Source: Rhodothermaceae bacterium (GTDB taxonomy: Bacteria; Bacteroidota; Rhodothermia; Rhodothermales; Bin80). Taken from it: 50,079 nt of DNA. This document shows, piece by piece, positions 35,018-44,059 of the stretch; within the stretch, counting starts at the first letter, position 1, and every line of letters starts with the position of its first letter. The translations under genes were made by a program, and so were the position numbers. The stretch lies in the NCBI GenBank assembly GCA_009841335.1, contig VXLY01000005.1, positions 1 through 50,079 of the forward strand. Reading direction: 5' to 3'. The notes beneath the pieces are model-generated. The model saw only the letters and a program-made list of their open reading frames with translations. It did not search any database and had not been told where the DNA came from.

Positions 35018-36346
35018 TTAGTCGGGGTGCGCAGAAGCTTGTTCTGGCATCAGCTTGGACTTGCGACGCCGCCTGAATAGGTCGTAGGCCAAAGCCAGGA
35101 GAATCAAGCCATACTCCACCGGGCGTACCCAGTCGGGGTGTGCAAATGGGTGCATGTCCATATCACTCAGATTCAGTCCGGTGATGTACGACAACAGCAC
35201 TGCAATGGATGCGGTCCATGCCCAGGCACTTGGACGAATCACTGCAAAAGGAAGAAGCCACAACAGGTACCAGGAATTCACGACCGGCCAGAGTGCAAAC
35301 AGGGCACCATAGATCCAGTCCCCCCGAACAATTGTGCCAGGCGCCATTCGCCTGTAGACCAAATAGTATCTGGCGATCACTATTGTGAGCAGGAGGCCGC
35401 ACAGTGCACGGGCCACCGGGTTAGGCATCCAAGGCTTTACCAAGCTGAACAAGGCAGCATTGAACTCCCACTCGCGGGTGAACACAAGTAGCGTCTGCAA
35501 GTCTGTGCTACCTTGCAGAACAAAAGGCAGATAGATCAGCGCCAGTACTAAGAAGAAGAGACCCCAAACACGTAACCGTGCTCGGACCAAGATAAATGGC
35601 ACAACGAGCACAGCGAGGATTTTGGCGCTCACGGCCAAAGCCAAAAAGATAGCAGCACCGTAAATCCTATCTCTTTGAGCTAGAACCACCGCAACGAGCA
35701 CGAGAAATACTGCTACTCCATCAGGATGTGCAGTAAAGGCAACCTCCTTGATTACCAGTGGACTCCAGGCATACAGTAGGACTAGTCGTGCGGGTGCCAA
35801 TCGTAGGAGTAGGCCAATGGTCATCAGATCAAAAACCAACATTAGTGCCTGCAGCGCAGTGACGCTGCCAGGACTAATTCCGTATCCCCCCAGAAAGACA
35901 AGTTGCGTTACCGGCCCGTAGATCGTCGGCAATTCGGGGTAGTTGATGCCATCCAGGATACGCTGAAACTGATCCGGTACACTCATGTCGTCAAAGAAGG
36001 CCTCAGGCGGCACGCCATAAGGGGTACCGTCCTGAATAAAGCGAAAAGCATCCCATAAATATCTGTAAAAGTCATCCTCATAGAAGGGGCCACCAATCAA
36101 TCCGCAGATGCGGAATACAACAGCCCAGACGATGAGACGCGTCACAGAGAATCTTTTATCAGGATTGCGACGGTGATAGGCGTAAAGGACAAAAGTGATT
36201 GAAGCAACGCAGACGGAGAGCCCAAGAAACAGGTGAAGCGAAGGGTCGCCGGAACTTCGGGTGATCCAGGAGAGCAGACCATAAGCCAACAGGCACAGGA
36301 AGCCTGCCATGTCAATCGGAGAGAAAAAACGCGTCAGTCTCGACAT
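35018..36346 (-). CDS. GT-C type membrane glycosyltransferase (DUF2029/GT87-like)
   Basis: This 442-residue protein has about 12 hydrophobic helices. It has the GT-C hallmark in its first periplasmic loop: GGPFYEDDFYRYLWDAFRF (acidic pair EDD), followed by YGPVTQLVF and later WSPLVIKE and WYLLWLLPF. Such enzymes transfer mannose or other sugars from polyprenyl phosphates on the periplasmic face. The sugar and acceptor cannot be read. I start at the ATG at 36346, since the frame before it opens only with TTG. The C-terminus is a basic tail. No partner gene sits next to it. Confidence 0.8.
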   Translation of the reverse strand: MSRLTRFFSPIDMAGFLCLLAYGLLSWITRSSGDPSLHLFLGLSVCVASITFVLYAYHRRNPDKRFSVTRLIVWAVVFRICGLIGGPFYEDDFYRYLWDAFRFIQDGTPYGVPPEAFFDDMSVPDQFQRILDGINYPELPTIYGPVTQLVFLGGYGISPGSVTALQALMLVFDLMTIGLLLRLAPARLVLLYAWSPLVIKEVAFTAHPDGVAVFLVLVAVVLAQRDRIYGAAIFLALAVSAKILAVLVVPFILVRARLRVWGLFFLVLALIYLPFVLQGSTDLQTLLVFTREWEFNAALFSLVKPWMPNPVARALCGLLLTIVIARYYLVYRRMAPGTIVRGDWIYGALFALWPVVNSWYLLWLLPFAVIRPSAWAWTASIAVLLSYITGLNLSDMDMHPFAHPDWVRPVEYGLILLALAYDLFRRRRKSKLMPEQASAHPD

Positions 36347-36352
36347 GGGCAA

Positions 36353-36667
36353 GAGGGCAGTGAAACGGGCATAAAATTACGCCGAGTGTAGAAATCCCGG
36401 TGGAGCTTTCATCTTTTGAGGAACGCGTTTTGGAAATCTCTGAAGACCAATCAAGCCTTCCCAAGATAGCTTCAATAGCGTACGCGAATCGTGCCGTGTC
36501 GCGTAACCCTTCGCATCAATCCGTGATGGTTTTACTTGCAGTTGGTGCTTTGTACAGGCCATGGCCGACCGCGGGAATAAATTGTGTCAATGAGGCCATT
36601 AGCGACGGCGATAATAGCCGGGACTTGCTTCGCTGATAGAAATATTACGGGGCCACTTGGACAGGCA
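36353..36667. other. 315-bp gap without a convincing gene
   Basis: The gap lies between the coaD stop and the glycosyltransferase start, both minus strand. A plus-strand frame opens with GTG at 36400 and ends at 36636 (78 codons, beginning MELSSFEERVLEISEDQ), and a 61-codon minus-strand frame overlaps it. Neither shows a family motif or a start signal, so neither is called. The region may hold the promoter of the glycosyltransferase. Confidence 0.35.
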
Positions 36668-37138
36668 CTACTTCTTCACGAGTGCTTCAGCTATCATTGT
36701 GGGGACAAAGGGTCGAATATCTCCATTCCAACGCAAGATATCACGTACCAAAGATGAGCTGGTCAGCGCATGGGCAGCAGACGTATGGAAAAACACGGTG
36801 TCAAGTTCGGGCACCATCCTGCGATTCATATGTGCCATCTGCGATTCATAGTCAAAATCTCGTGGACTACGTAGACCTCGTACTAATGCACATGCCCCCA
36901 AATTTCGTGCGTGCTCGGCAATCAGGCCTTCAAAGCCGGTCACACTGACATTGTCTAGGTGTGCAGTAGCCTGTTCTATCAGGTCAATACGCACTTCTGA
37001 GGATAACAGGGTTGGTTTATCGGAATGGACTGCAACCGTGACAACGAGTCTGTCGAACAGGCGGAGCGCACGCTCCGTAATGTCCAAATGACCAAGTGTA
37101 AAGGGATCAAAGGTCCCAGGATAAACTGCCAATTTCAT
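36668..37138 (-). CDS. coaD: Pantetheine-phosphate adenylyltransferase
   Basis: The enzyme makes dephospho-CoA from 4'-phosphopantetheine and ATP, the penultimate step of CoA synthesis, in the cytoplasm. The 156-residue protein has the nucleotidyltransferase signature YPGTFDPFTLGHLDI with the HxGH-like TLGH at 14-17, and VRGLRSPRDFDYE (about 87-99), then the C-terminal SSSLVRD. Its length is usual for the family. It follows rsmD by 4 nt, a pairing seen in many bacteria. Confidence 0.96.
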   Translation of the reverse strand: MKLAVYPGTFDPFTLGHLDITERALRLFDRLVVTVAVHSDKPTLLSSEVRIDLIEQATAHLDNVSVTGFEGLIAEHARNLGACALVRGLRSPRDFDYESQMAHMNRRMVPELDTVFFHTSAAHALTSSSLVRDILRWNGDIRPFVPTMIAEALVKK

Positions 37139-37142
37139 GTGA

Positions 37143-37676
37143 TCACGTATGGAATATGCTCACTTTGGTACGACCATAACTGCGTGTAGTATCAATCGCA
37201 GGGTGTTCCAGAAAGTTTACTCTGGCATCATGTTCAATTACGAATAAACCGTCCGGACGCAAACATGCAATCGCAAGATCAGGCAGATCAAGCATCTTTT
37301 CAAGGTCATAGGGTGGATCAGCAATAATGAGGTCCAGTGGAAGTCCCTGATAACGTTTCAGATAGGTTACGGCATCAGCACATAAGAAATGACATTTTTG
37401 TGAAACACCGAGATGTTCAGCATTTTTTCGCGCAGCGGACACCGCTTTTCGGTCAGCTTCAACGAGTATGGCGTTGGATGCACCGCGACTGATGCCTTCA
37501 AGCGCAAGGGCGCCGGTGCCCGAGAACAGATCCAGTAGACGCGCATCCCGCAGGGTGATTCTGGCCTCAATGAGTCCGTACAGGGATTCGCGTACGCGAT
37601 CTGTGGTCGGCCGTGTCTTCAATCCGCTCGGGCGTAATAATCTGCGACCACGCAAGTTACCGGCGATTATGCGCAT
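37143..37676 (-). CDS. rsmD: 16S rRNA (guanine-N2)-methyltransferase RsmD
   Basis: The protein methylates N2 of G966 in 16S rRNA during small-subunit assembly, using SAM. The 177-residue protein begins MRIIAGNLRGRRL and has RPTTDRVRESLYGLI (about 22-36), the SAM motif LDLFSGTGALALE (about 48-60), VEADRKA and the catalytic IADPPY (about 118-123). These match the family in order. It is the first gene of the rsmD-coaD pair, 66 nt from the divergent SDR gene. Confidence 0.95.
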   Translation of the reverse strand: MRIIAGNLRGRRLLRPSGLKTRPTTDRVRESLYGLIEARITLRDARLLDLFSGTGALALEGISRGASNAILVEADRKAVSAARKNAEHLGVSQKCHFLCADAVTYLKRYQGLPLDLIIADPPYDLEKMLDLPDLAIACLRPDGLFVIEHDARVNFLEHPAIDTTRSYGRTKVSIFHT

Positions 37677-37742
37677 AGATAGGTTGAGTAATTTAGCATC
37701 ATAGAGCAGTTGCAGGCGTAATACCTACATTCCCGTATTGCC

Positions 37743-38651
37743 ATGCGCATACTATTAACAGGAGGGACAGGTTTTGTTGGCCGCTATGTGCTATCAGAAC
37801 TGTTAGCACAGGGACACGAGGTCCGTGCACTTATTCGGCGGGGTGGAGTGCCGGAAGGTTTCGAAAGCAGGAATGTGGAAGTCGTTCGCGCTGATATCAA
37901 TGGTTCACTTGAGCAGTTCATGCAGGGGATGGATGGAGTTGTTCATTTGGTGGGCATCATCAAAGAAGTACCGCGTGAGATGGTCACATTCGAAATCCTT
38001 CACACGCAGGCCACCCAGAATGTTGTGAAAGCAGCCAAGGCGGCGGGAGTGCCGCGATTCGTTTTTGTGAGTGCCAATGGCGTTTCGGAACAGGGTGCAA
38101 CGCGATATCAAACCACAAAATGGGCGGCCGAAGAAACCGTACGCAATTCAGGGCTGGAACATTGGTGCATTCTTCGTCCGGGGTTGATCTTTGGGGATCC
38201 GGGAATGGAGCTGGAAGAGTTTTGCACTGTTCTGGCAAGTAATCTGATTAAACCCTTTCCAATGTTGCCGGTATTTGGGGATGGGCTTTACCAGATGCAG
38301 CCGATCTCAGTTGAGGAAGTCGCTCAATCTGTTGTCCAGGCACTGACGCTCCCCAGTGCCCACGGGCAGACGATTGCTGCAGTTGGCCATCGCCGATTGA
38401 CCTACATTGAGTTGCTGGATGTAGTCACCCGCGCAATGAATAACAGCCCTCGACCGAAAGTCAAGGTGCCGGTGTCTTTTTTACGGGCCGGTATGCGTTT
38501 TGCGGGAAGTATGTTACCCATCACGCCAGACCAGTTGACGATGCTACTTGAGGGTAACGTAGCGGACGAAACAGCCTTCTACAATACGTTTTCGGTGACC
38601 GAGCGCCCTTTTGACGAAGAGAACCTGGCATACCTGCATCTCCGATTGTAG
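37743..38651 (+). CDS. Atypical SDR, NDUFA9-like NAD(P)-binding protein
   Basis: This 302-residue protein has a Rossmann N-terminus MRILLTGGTGFVG (GGTGFVG at 7-13), a segment GVVHLVGI and the YxxxK-like RYQTTKWAAE. This fits the extended or atypical SDR group related to the complex I subunit NDUFA9 and to NmrA. Its substrate is unknown; some relatives handle lipid or quinone-linked steps. The next gene starts 1 nt after its stop, so they form one transcript. The start ATG lies after a short gap from rsmD. Confidence 0.85.
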   Translation: MRILLTGGTGFVGRYVLSELLAQGHEVRALIRRGGVPEGFESRNVEVVRADINGSLEQFMQGMDGVVHLVGIIKEVPREMVTFEILHTQATQNVVKAAKAAGVPRFVFVSANGVSEQGATRYQTTKWAAEETVRNSGLEHWCILRPGLIFGDPGMELEEFCTVLASNLIKPFPMLPVFGDGLYQMQPISVEEVAQSVVQALTLPSAHGQTIAAVGHRRLTYIELLDVVTRAMNNSPRPKVKVPVSFLRAGMRFAGSMLPITPDQLTMLLEGNVADETAFYNTFSVTERPFDEENLAYLHLRL

Positions 38652-38652
38652 T

Positions 38653-40485
38653 ATGTACCCGCTTCGGGCGGTCCTGTTTTGCGTAGCGGTGTTAAGTGTG
38701 CCTGTCGCTTGCGCCCAGATACCGGTAGACACGGTGCGGTCGCTGATGCCATTCCGCACAGAGGAGGATTCCCTTCAAGGTGCTATACTATCCGCTGACC
38801 ACGATATCACGCACATACTTTCGGGAGCGCCGGGTTCCTTTGTGTATGATTTCGGGGCGTTTGGCTGGCCAACATCGTGGAGTTTTAATGGGCTTAGCCC
38901 TCAGGCAGTACAGCTGTATTTCGGTCCAATCCCTTTTAATGACCTGCTCACTGGAAGGCCGAGGTACGACCTGCTTCCGACCGCACTCCTGCGATACCCG
39001 AAAATAGATCCCGGATTGCCAGATGCAGTGGTAGGTATTCAAACAGAGCTGCGGACTGTAGACACCAGGAAGCCGTACACACAATTACATTATCAGGCAG
39101 GCGGACATGGACTTCAGCGCGTTACCGGGTTGCACGCACAGCAGAGCAGCAGCATGCTTGGTTTGCCGGGAAGGTTTCAGGGTTTGTTTGCTTACAGTGG
39201 TGCGGCTGCTGCAGGAGACTATCCCGGCAGTAGACTGCGACGACAACGACAGTTACTCCTGCGTACACGCTACCAGCGCTATACTTGGTCTCTGGAACTG
39301 CTTTACTTGCATAACCAGCGTCGTTTGGGTGCGCACAGTGGAGTACGAGGGGCAGGAGACACACGCTATAATCGCCTGATTGCGCAGGTAACCGATGAGC
39401 ATCGAACGAGGCGCACTGTCCGCAATGATTTTCTCTCCACACTCAAGACTCGTCTCCTGACCGCGTCGGTGAATCTATCCACACAATCCCTGTACTACGA
39501 GGGTGTAGGTGCTGCTGCACGCCGTCTGGGCGTAGCGGTCCATCGTAACCTGCGTATAGGCAGACACAGATTGCATTTGCGGGGCGATGCATATACACAG
39601 CGGATTTCATCTGGCAGTGCTTTACCAATCGGGCATAGCACATCGCTGATTGAGGTCCAGGTCAGGGACTCATTAAAGTTCAAAACGGGGTACCTGCTTG
39701 CTCAGGGAATTGTACGAAAACAGAATGCGGACTGGGGTCCAGGAGGACGCCTTCGCTGGGAATCGACGCTTCTCAGCTTCCGGCCATACGCGGAATTAAG
39801 CCACAGTGCAGCGCCACGACCATTAACCGGATGGGGGAAATATCTAATAAGCGGGAAAGTGGATACGGGCAGCATTACACAGGCAAGTGGAGGAGCCGGG
39901 CTGTATAGGGGGCGATTTTTATTACAGCCGTACGGATTTGTAACAAGCGCACAGAATACGCCCGACTATAGGGAGATGATCATTGACTCTCTGCAGGTCG
40001 TAAGTAACACGTACGTTACGTATGGTGCAGGTATCCGGCTGAGTTTTTCATCCGAACCGGAGCGAGGGTTGTATGCTACTCTCAACGCTGTCATGACCGG
40101 TTCTGGGGAAAACGAGCTCGATACAGGAGAACTGTTGCCTGAGTGGGTATCGTCTGGACAAGTAGGATTCAAGGTTGTCTTGTTCACCGGAGATTTGCGC
40201 TTGAATACATCCGTACGCGGGCGTTCATGGAGCGCAGTGGATAGCCGCGCACTGCATGCACCGACTGGACTACTGGTGATTCCGTCTGCCGAGCGTGCTC
40301 CTGTTGATGCATCTTATACTTTGGACCTGGCCGTTGAAGGAGGTATCCGTACAGCAACCATTTACATCATTTACGAAAACATTACCAGCGGCACACGCCT
40401 CATGTCTGGCAATGAACTGGTTCCAGACTACCCGCTTCCTGCGCAGCAGTTGCGCTTTGGAGTATACTGGCCAATTGCCAACTAA
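38653..40485 (+). CDS. Putative outer-membrane beta-barrel protein with plug-like N-terminus
   Basis: The 610-residue protein has a signal peptide ending near PVACAQ (about 22). An N-terminal segment of about 100 residues (SADHDITHILSGAPGSFVYD) loosely resembles a TonB receptor plug. The rest is a long series of alternating strands with many aromatic and basic residues (LLRTRYQRYTWSLELLYLH) as in membrane barrels. No family is certain. I start at the ATG at 38653, directly after the SDR stop; the frame extends into that gene but without signal sequence. Coupling to the SDR gene hints at a shared envelope role. Confidence 0.6.
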   Translation: MYPLRAVLFCVAVLSVPVACAQIPVDTVRSLMPFRTEEDSLQGAILSADHDITHILSGAPGSFVYDFGAFGWPTSWSFNGLSPQAVQLYFGPIPFNDLLTGRPRYDLLPTALLRYPKIDPGLPDAVVGIQTELRTVDTRKPYTQLHYQAGGHGLQRVTGLHAQQSSSMLGLPGRFQGLFAYSGAAAAGDYPGSRLRRQRQLLLRTRYQRYTWSLELLYLHNQRRLGAHSGVRGAGDTRYNRLIAQVTDEHRTRRTVRNDFLSTLKTRLLTASVNLSTQSLYYEGVGAAARRLGVAVHRNLRIGRHRLHLRGDAYTQRISSGSALPIGHSTSLIEVQVRDSLKFKTGYLLAQGIVRKQNADWGPGGRLRWESTLLSFRPYAELSHSAAPRPLTGWGKYLISGKVDTGSITQASGGAGLYRGRFLLQPYGFVTSAQNTPDYREMIIDSLQVVSNTYVTYGAGIRLSFSSEPERGLYATLNAVMTGSGENELDTGELLPEWVSSGQVGFKVVLFTGDLRLNTSVRGRSWSAVDSRALHAPTGLLVIPSAERAPVDASYTLDLAVEGGIRTATIYIIYENITSGTRLMSGNELVPDYPLPAQQLRFGVYWPIAN

Positions 40486-40532
40486 CAACTATTGGCAAGA
40501 AAATCGTATAAGTACTGGCAATCTGAGAATTA

Positions 40533-41357
40533 TTGAGTACTCCCAGCCTATACGAACAGCGCGTATATCGTGAGATTTATGCTTGGCGGCACCGGGAACC
40601 ATCCTGGTTGCGCAGGAAGGTTCGATGGTTGAACCGGCCGCTCAAACAGGCTTCGAAACGTGCAATGCAGATTCCAGGCGTCGGATGGACACTGGACAAT
40701 CTGGTCGTTGGTTTGGTGCAGTGTGCCAACGAAATCACCCAGGATACAATCTCGCACACGGCCGCCATTGAGTCTTTTCGATCAAAGGGGCATCAAGTCC
40801 ATACTTTTTCGGATATTGCACAACTGGACTTGGAAGCTGTCGACCATGTGATCAGTGGTCTGGATCTTCGCTACCAGAGCCTGACGGCTGCGCACGGAGC
40901 AGCTGCGGGACTTGCAGGAGTAGCCGGATTGATTCCGGATATTGTCGCATTGGTAACACTTAATCTTCGGGTCACAGGACAGATCGCGTTGTGTTGCGGG
41001 TATGATATAAGCTCCCCGGAAGAGCGTAACTATGCATTGAACGTTCTGAGTGTGGCAGCGCACGAGGGCGGCAAAGAGGAGGGACACACAGGAGCTTTGG
41101 TTCGTAAGCATACGCGTTCCGTAATGGAACAGGCGACTGTTGGTGTTGCGCTGCGTGGCACCGCCCGCGTGCTTGGAATGCGTCTGGTAAAATTGAAACT
41201 GGCACAAGTGATCCCGCTCGCTGCAGTGGTTGCAGGAGGTGGGTTTAACGCGTACTATACTGCACGGGTATGCGAAACTGCACGGCACCTTTATAGAGAA
41301 CGGCGTTTGCACAATAAATACGCTGACAGCGTGCTCAATTCCATTTTGAAGCAATGA
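40533..41357 (+). CDS. EcsC-family protein
   Basis: The 274-residue protein carries the EcsC pattern over about 45-260: VGLVQCANEITQDTISHTAA, LAGVAGLIPDIVALVTLNL and the Gly-rich IPLAAVVAGGGFNAYYT. Two hydrophobic stretches suggest membrane association. EcsC is encoded beside an ABC transporter in Bacillus, but its molecular role is unclear, and no ABC genes are here. The frame opens with TTG at 40533 (MSTPSLYEQ) because the first in-frame ATG lies 44 codons in. It overlaps the sulfatase gene by 4 nt (ATGA). Confidence 0.83.
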   Translation: MSTPSLYEQRVYREIYAWRHREPSWLRRKVRWLNRPLKQASKRAMQIPGVGWTLDNLVVGLVQCANEITQDTISHTAAIESFRSKGHQVHTFSDIAQLDLEAVDHVISGLDLRYQSLTAAHGAAAGLAGVAGLIPDIVALVTLNLRVTGQIALCCGYDISSPEERNYALNVLSVAAHEGGKEEGHTGALVRKHTRSVMEQATVGVALRGTARVLGMRLVKLKLAQVIPLAAVVAGGGFNAYYTARVCETARHLYRERRLHNKYADSVLNSILKQ

Positions 41358-42778
41358 GATTTTTTACAGGACTAATATTGCTCGTACTGCTCTCGGGCTG
41401 CAGTATTCAAGAACCAACGAATTTTGTATTCATTTTGGCAGACGACCTGGGTTATATGGACGTTGGTGCTTACAACCCGGACACTTTTTACGAGACCCCC
41501 AATATTGACAGGCTGGCGGCGGAGGGCGTACGTTTCACACAGGGATACGCAGCTGCTCCTGTCTGCAGTCCGACGCGAGCCAGCATAATGACCGGGCTTT
41601 ATCCTGCCCGGATGGCAACCACGGATTATTTTGGAGCCCCCCAGCCTGATCGCGTATCCAGGCACTGGACGCGCAACAAACCGCTGCTTCCTGCAAGATA
41701 TGAACCCCAGTTACCGCATGACAAGATTACCCTCGCAGAGGCGTTGTCGGACTCGGGGTATGTGACATTCTGGGCAGGTAAGTGGCATTTGGGTCACGAG
41801 GGATCGTATCCAGAAGATCACGGCTTTTCAGTTAACAAGGGTGGTTGGGAAAGAGGTGGACCATATGGACGGGGCAAATATTTTGTGCCCTACGATAATC
41901 CCAGGTTGGAGGACGGGCCCGAGGGGGAGCATTTGCCGGCACGGCTGGCCGCGGAAACGGCTAAGTTTATCGCCGAGAACAGGGAACGGCCGTTTCTGGC
42001 TTTTCTGTCATTCTATTCGGTGCATACGCCACTTGTCGCGAGGGCCGATCTTGAAGCCAAGTACAATGCCAAGCCAGCAGACTCAACGATATGGGGAACA
42101 GAGGGCCAGCGTCGGGTACGGCAAACACAAAACCATGCCGTTTATGCGGCTATGGTCGAAGCCATGGATCAAGCCGTCGGCACGGTACTTGCGGCACTGG
42201 ATGAACTGGATCTTGCGCGGAACACCGTAGTGATTTTTACGTCAGACAACGGCGGACTGTCGACCTCTGAGGGTCATCCGACGAGCAACCTGCCGTTGCG
42301 GGCTGGCAAGGGATGGCTCTATGAAGGAGGTATTCGTGAGCCGTTGCTCATGCGCTGGCCGGCGTTCCTGGCGGGGGGCAGGGTTGAGGATACACCGGTG
42401 ACGAGCCCGGATTTTATGCCTACGTTATTGCAAATCGCCCGCCAGCCGTTACCGGGCACTACCGACGGTGTAAGCCTGTTGCCGTTACTTCTCGAACGTC
42501 GCGCTCCCGAGCGCGATCTGTACTGGCACTACCCTCACTATGGTAATCAGGGTGGGAGCCCGGGGAGTGTAATACGACGAGGTGACTGGAAACTTATCCG
42601 GTTTTATGAAGATGGAAGAGAAGAATTGTATAATCTAGCCGATGATGTGGCAGAAATGCATGATCTTGCGTCTACTCATGAAGAAACAGTCAATGAACTT
42701 TCGGGAGCATTGGATGCATGGTTGGCACAGGTGAACGCACGTATGCCAACCCCCAATACCAATGCGACCACAGAATAG
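41354..42778 (+). CDS. Sulfatase lipoprotein (formylglycine type)
   Basis: This type-I sulfatase, 474 residues, has a lipobox LLSGCS (Cys16), so it is anchored in the periplasm or on the surface. Motifs in order are ILADDLGYMDVG (metal Asp30 and Asp31), CSPTR at 71-75 with Cys71 as the residue turned into formylglycine, GKWHLG, and the metal pair DNGG. It removes sulfate from an organic sulfate ester, most likely a glycan. A formylglycine-generating enzyme must be encoded elsewhere, since none is in the window. It starts inside the EcsC stop and ends 9 nt before clpX. Confidence 0.93.
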   Translation: MRFFTGLILLVLLSGCSIQEPTNFVFILADDLGYMDVGAYNPDTFYETPNIDRLAAEGVRFTQGYAAAPVCSPTRASIMTGLYPARMATTDYFGAPQPDRVSRHWTRNKPLLPARYEPQLPHDKITLAEALSDSGYVTFWAGKWHLGHEGSYPEDHGFSVNKGGWERGGPYGRGKYFVPYDNPRLEDGPEGEHLPARLAAETAKFIAENRERPFLAFLSFYSVHTPLVARADLEAKYNAKPADSTIWGTEGQRRVRQTQNHAVYAAMVEAMDQAVGTVLAALDELDLARNTVVIFTSDNGGLSTSEGHPTSNLPLRAGKGWLYEGGIREPLLMRWPAFLAGGRVEDTPVTSPDFMPTLLQIARQPLPGTTDGVSLLPLLLERRAPERDLYWHYPHYGNQGGSPGSVIRRGDWKLIRFYEDGREELYNLADDVAEMHDLASTHEETVNELSGALDAWLAQVNARMPTPNTNATTE

Positions 42779-42787
42779 TCTTTAGTC

Positions 42788-44053
42788 ATGGACAATAACG
42801 GGGACGGCGGTCGACTTAAATGCTCGTTTTGTAATCGTACAAGCGACGAGGTCAACTCTCTAATCGCAGGGCAGGATGTGTTTATCTGTGATCGATGCAT
42901 TACAGATGCCCGGGTCATTTTGGACGACGGTAGTATTCCAGAGAGCGAATCGCTGCCGCGTCGCAAAAAACGACGCAGGAAGCAGATGACACCCAAGCAA
43001 ATCAAGGCCGCCCTGGATGAGCATGTGATTGGGCAGGAACGCGCCAAAAAGACATTGGCCGTTGCAGTTTACAACCATTATAAGCGTGTGGAATCGAAGG
43101 ATTTCATGCCGAACTTCTCGGAGGTTGAATTGGAAAAATCAAATGTTCTGCTTTTGGGACCGAGTGGAACAGGGAAAACACTACTTGCACGCACGCTCGC
43201 GAGGATTTTGGATGTGCCATTTTCGATTAGTGATGCGACCACACTCACCGAGGCAGGTTATGTAGGAGAGGATGTGGAGACGGTTATATCCAATCTTCTT
43301 GGGGCAGCGGATTTTGAGATCGAACATGCACAACGCGGAATCGTCTTTATCGATGAGATAGACAAGATTGCGCGCAAGAGTGACAACACATCCATCACGA
43401 GGGATGTATCGGGAGAAGGCGTGCAGCAGGCGTTACTCAAGGTAATTGAGGGAACGCAGGCGGCGGTCCCCCCCAAAGGCGGACGCAAGCATCCAGAGCA
43501 AAATCTGGTACAGGTTGACACGGGTGGGATACTCTTTATTTGTGGTGGTGCATTCGAGGGGCTCCCGGAAATCATTGCACGCAGGCTAAACGTAAACAGG
43601 ATCGGCTTTACGTCCGTAGAGAAGAAACGTTATGACAAGTCGGATTCCGAGGTGCTGCAGTTTGTGGAACCGGACGATTTGATGCAGTTTGGACTGATTC
43701 CCGAACTGATTGGACGTTTGCCGGTCACTGCCTCACTGGATATTTTATCGGAGGAGGAGATGATACGTATCCTTACGGAGCCCAAAAATGCTATAGTGCG
43801 ACAATATCAAAAGTTGTTTGCACTTGATGGGATTAAGTTGGTTTTTGATGAATCCGCACTCCGTGGCATCGTAGCGCGTGCGCTTGACCTGCGTACAGGG
43901 GCACGTGGATTGCGCAGTATACTTGAACAGTCGATGTTGGACATCATGTTCGAGATTCACAGCTTAAGCGATGTTGGCGTCTGTCGCATAACAGGAGATA
44001 CGATCCTGCTGGGACGATCCCCCATCTACGAAAAGCGTAAAGCCTCGGCCTAA
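42788..44053 (+). CDS. clpX: ATP-dependent protease ATPase subunit ClpX
   Basis: ClpX unfolds tagged proteins and feeds them to ClpP. The 421-residue protein has the N-terminal zinc domain (Cys12, Cys15, Cys34, Cys37), Walker A GPSGTGKT at 124-131, the pore loop GYVG at 157-160, Walker B FIDEID at 187-192 and the C-terminal GARGLRS sensor segment. All parts are intact. No clpP or tig gene lies next to it, unlike the common layout. It is flanked by a sulfatase and by the outer-membrane assembly gene at 44060 (6 nt later). Confidence 0.97.
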   Translation: MDNNGDGGRLKCSFCNRTSDEVNSLIAGQDVFICDRCITDARVILDDGSIPESESLPRRKKRRRKQMTPKQIKAALDEHVIGQERAKKTLAVAVYNHYKRVESKDFMPNFSEVELEKSNVLLLGPSGTGKTLLARTLARILDVPFSISDATTLTEAGYVGEDVETVISNLLGAADFEIEHAQRGIVFIDEIDKIARKSDNTSITRDVSGEGVQQALLKVIEGTQAAVPPKGGRKHPEQNLVQVDTGGILFICGGAFEGLPEIIARRLNVNRIGFTSVEKKRYDKSDSEVLQFVEPDDLMQFGLIPELIGRLPVTASLDILSEEEMIRILTEPKNAIVRQYQKLFALDGIKLVFDESALRGIVARALDLRTGARGLRSILEQSMLDIMFEIHSLSDVGVCRITGDTILLGRSPIYEKRKASA

Positions 44054-44059
44054 ATTGTC

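Noticed and set aside
34994..35045. Imperfect GC-rich hairpin between DUF547 and the convergent GT-C gene
   Set aside because: Only a bulged 4+3 bp stem and no U-run on either strand; too weak to call a terminator.
36400..36636. 78-codon plus-strand frame in the gap between the GT-C glycosyltransferase and coaD
   Set aside because: GTG start only, no recognisable motif, overlapped by an equally plausible frame on the other strand. Left as an unexplained gap.
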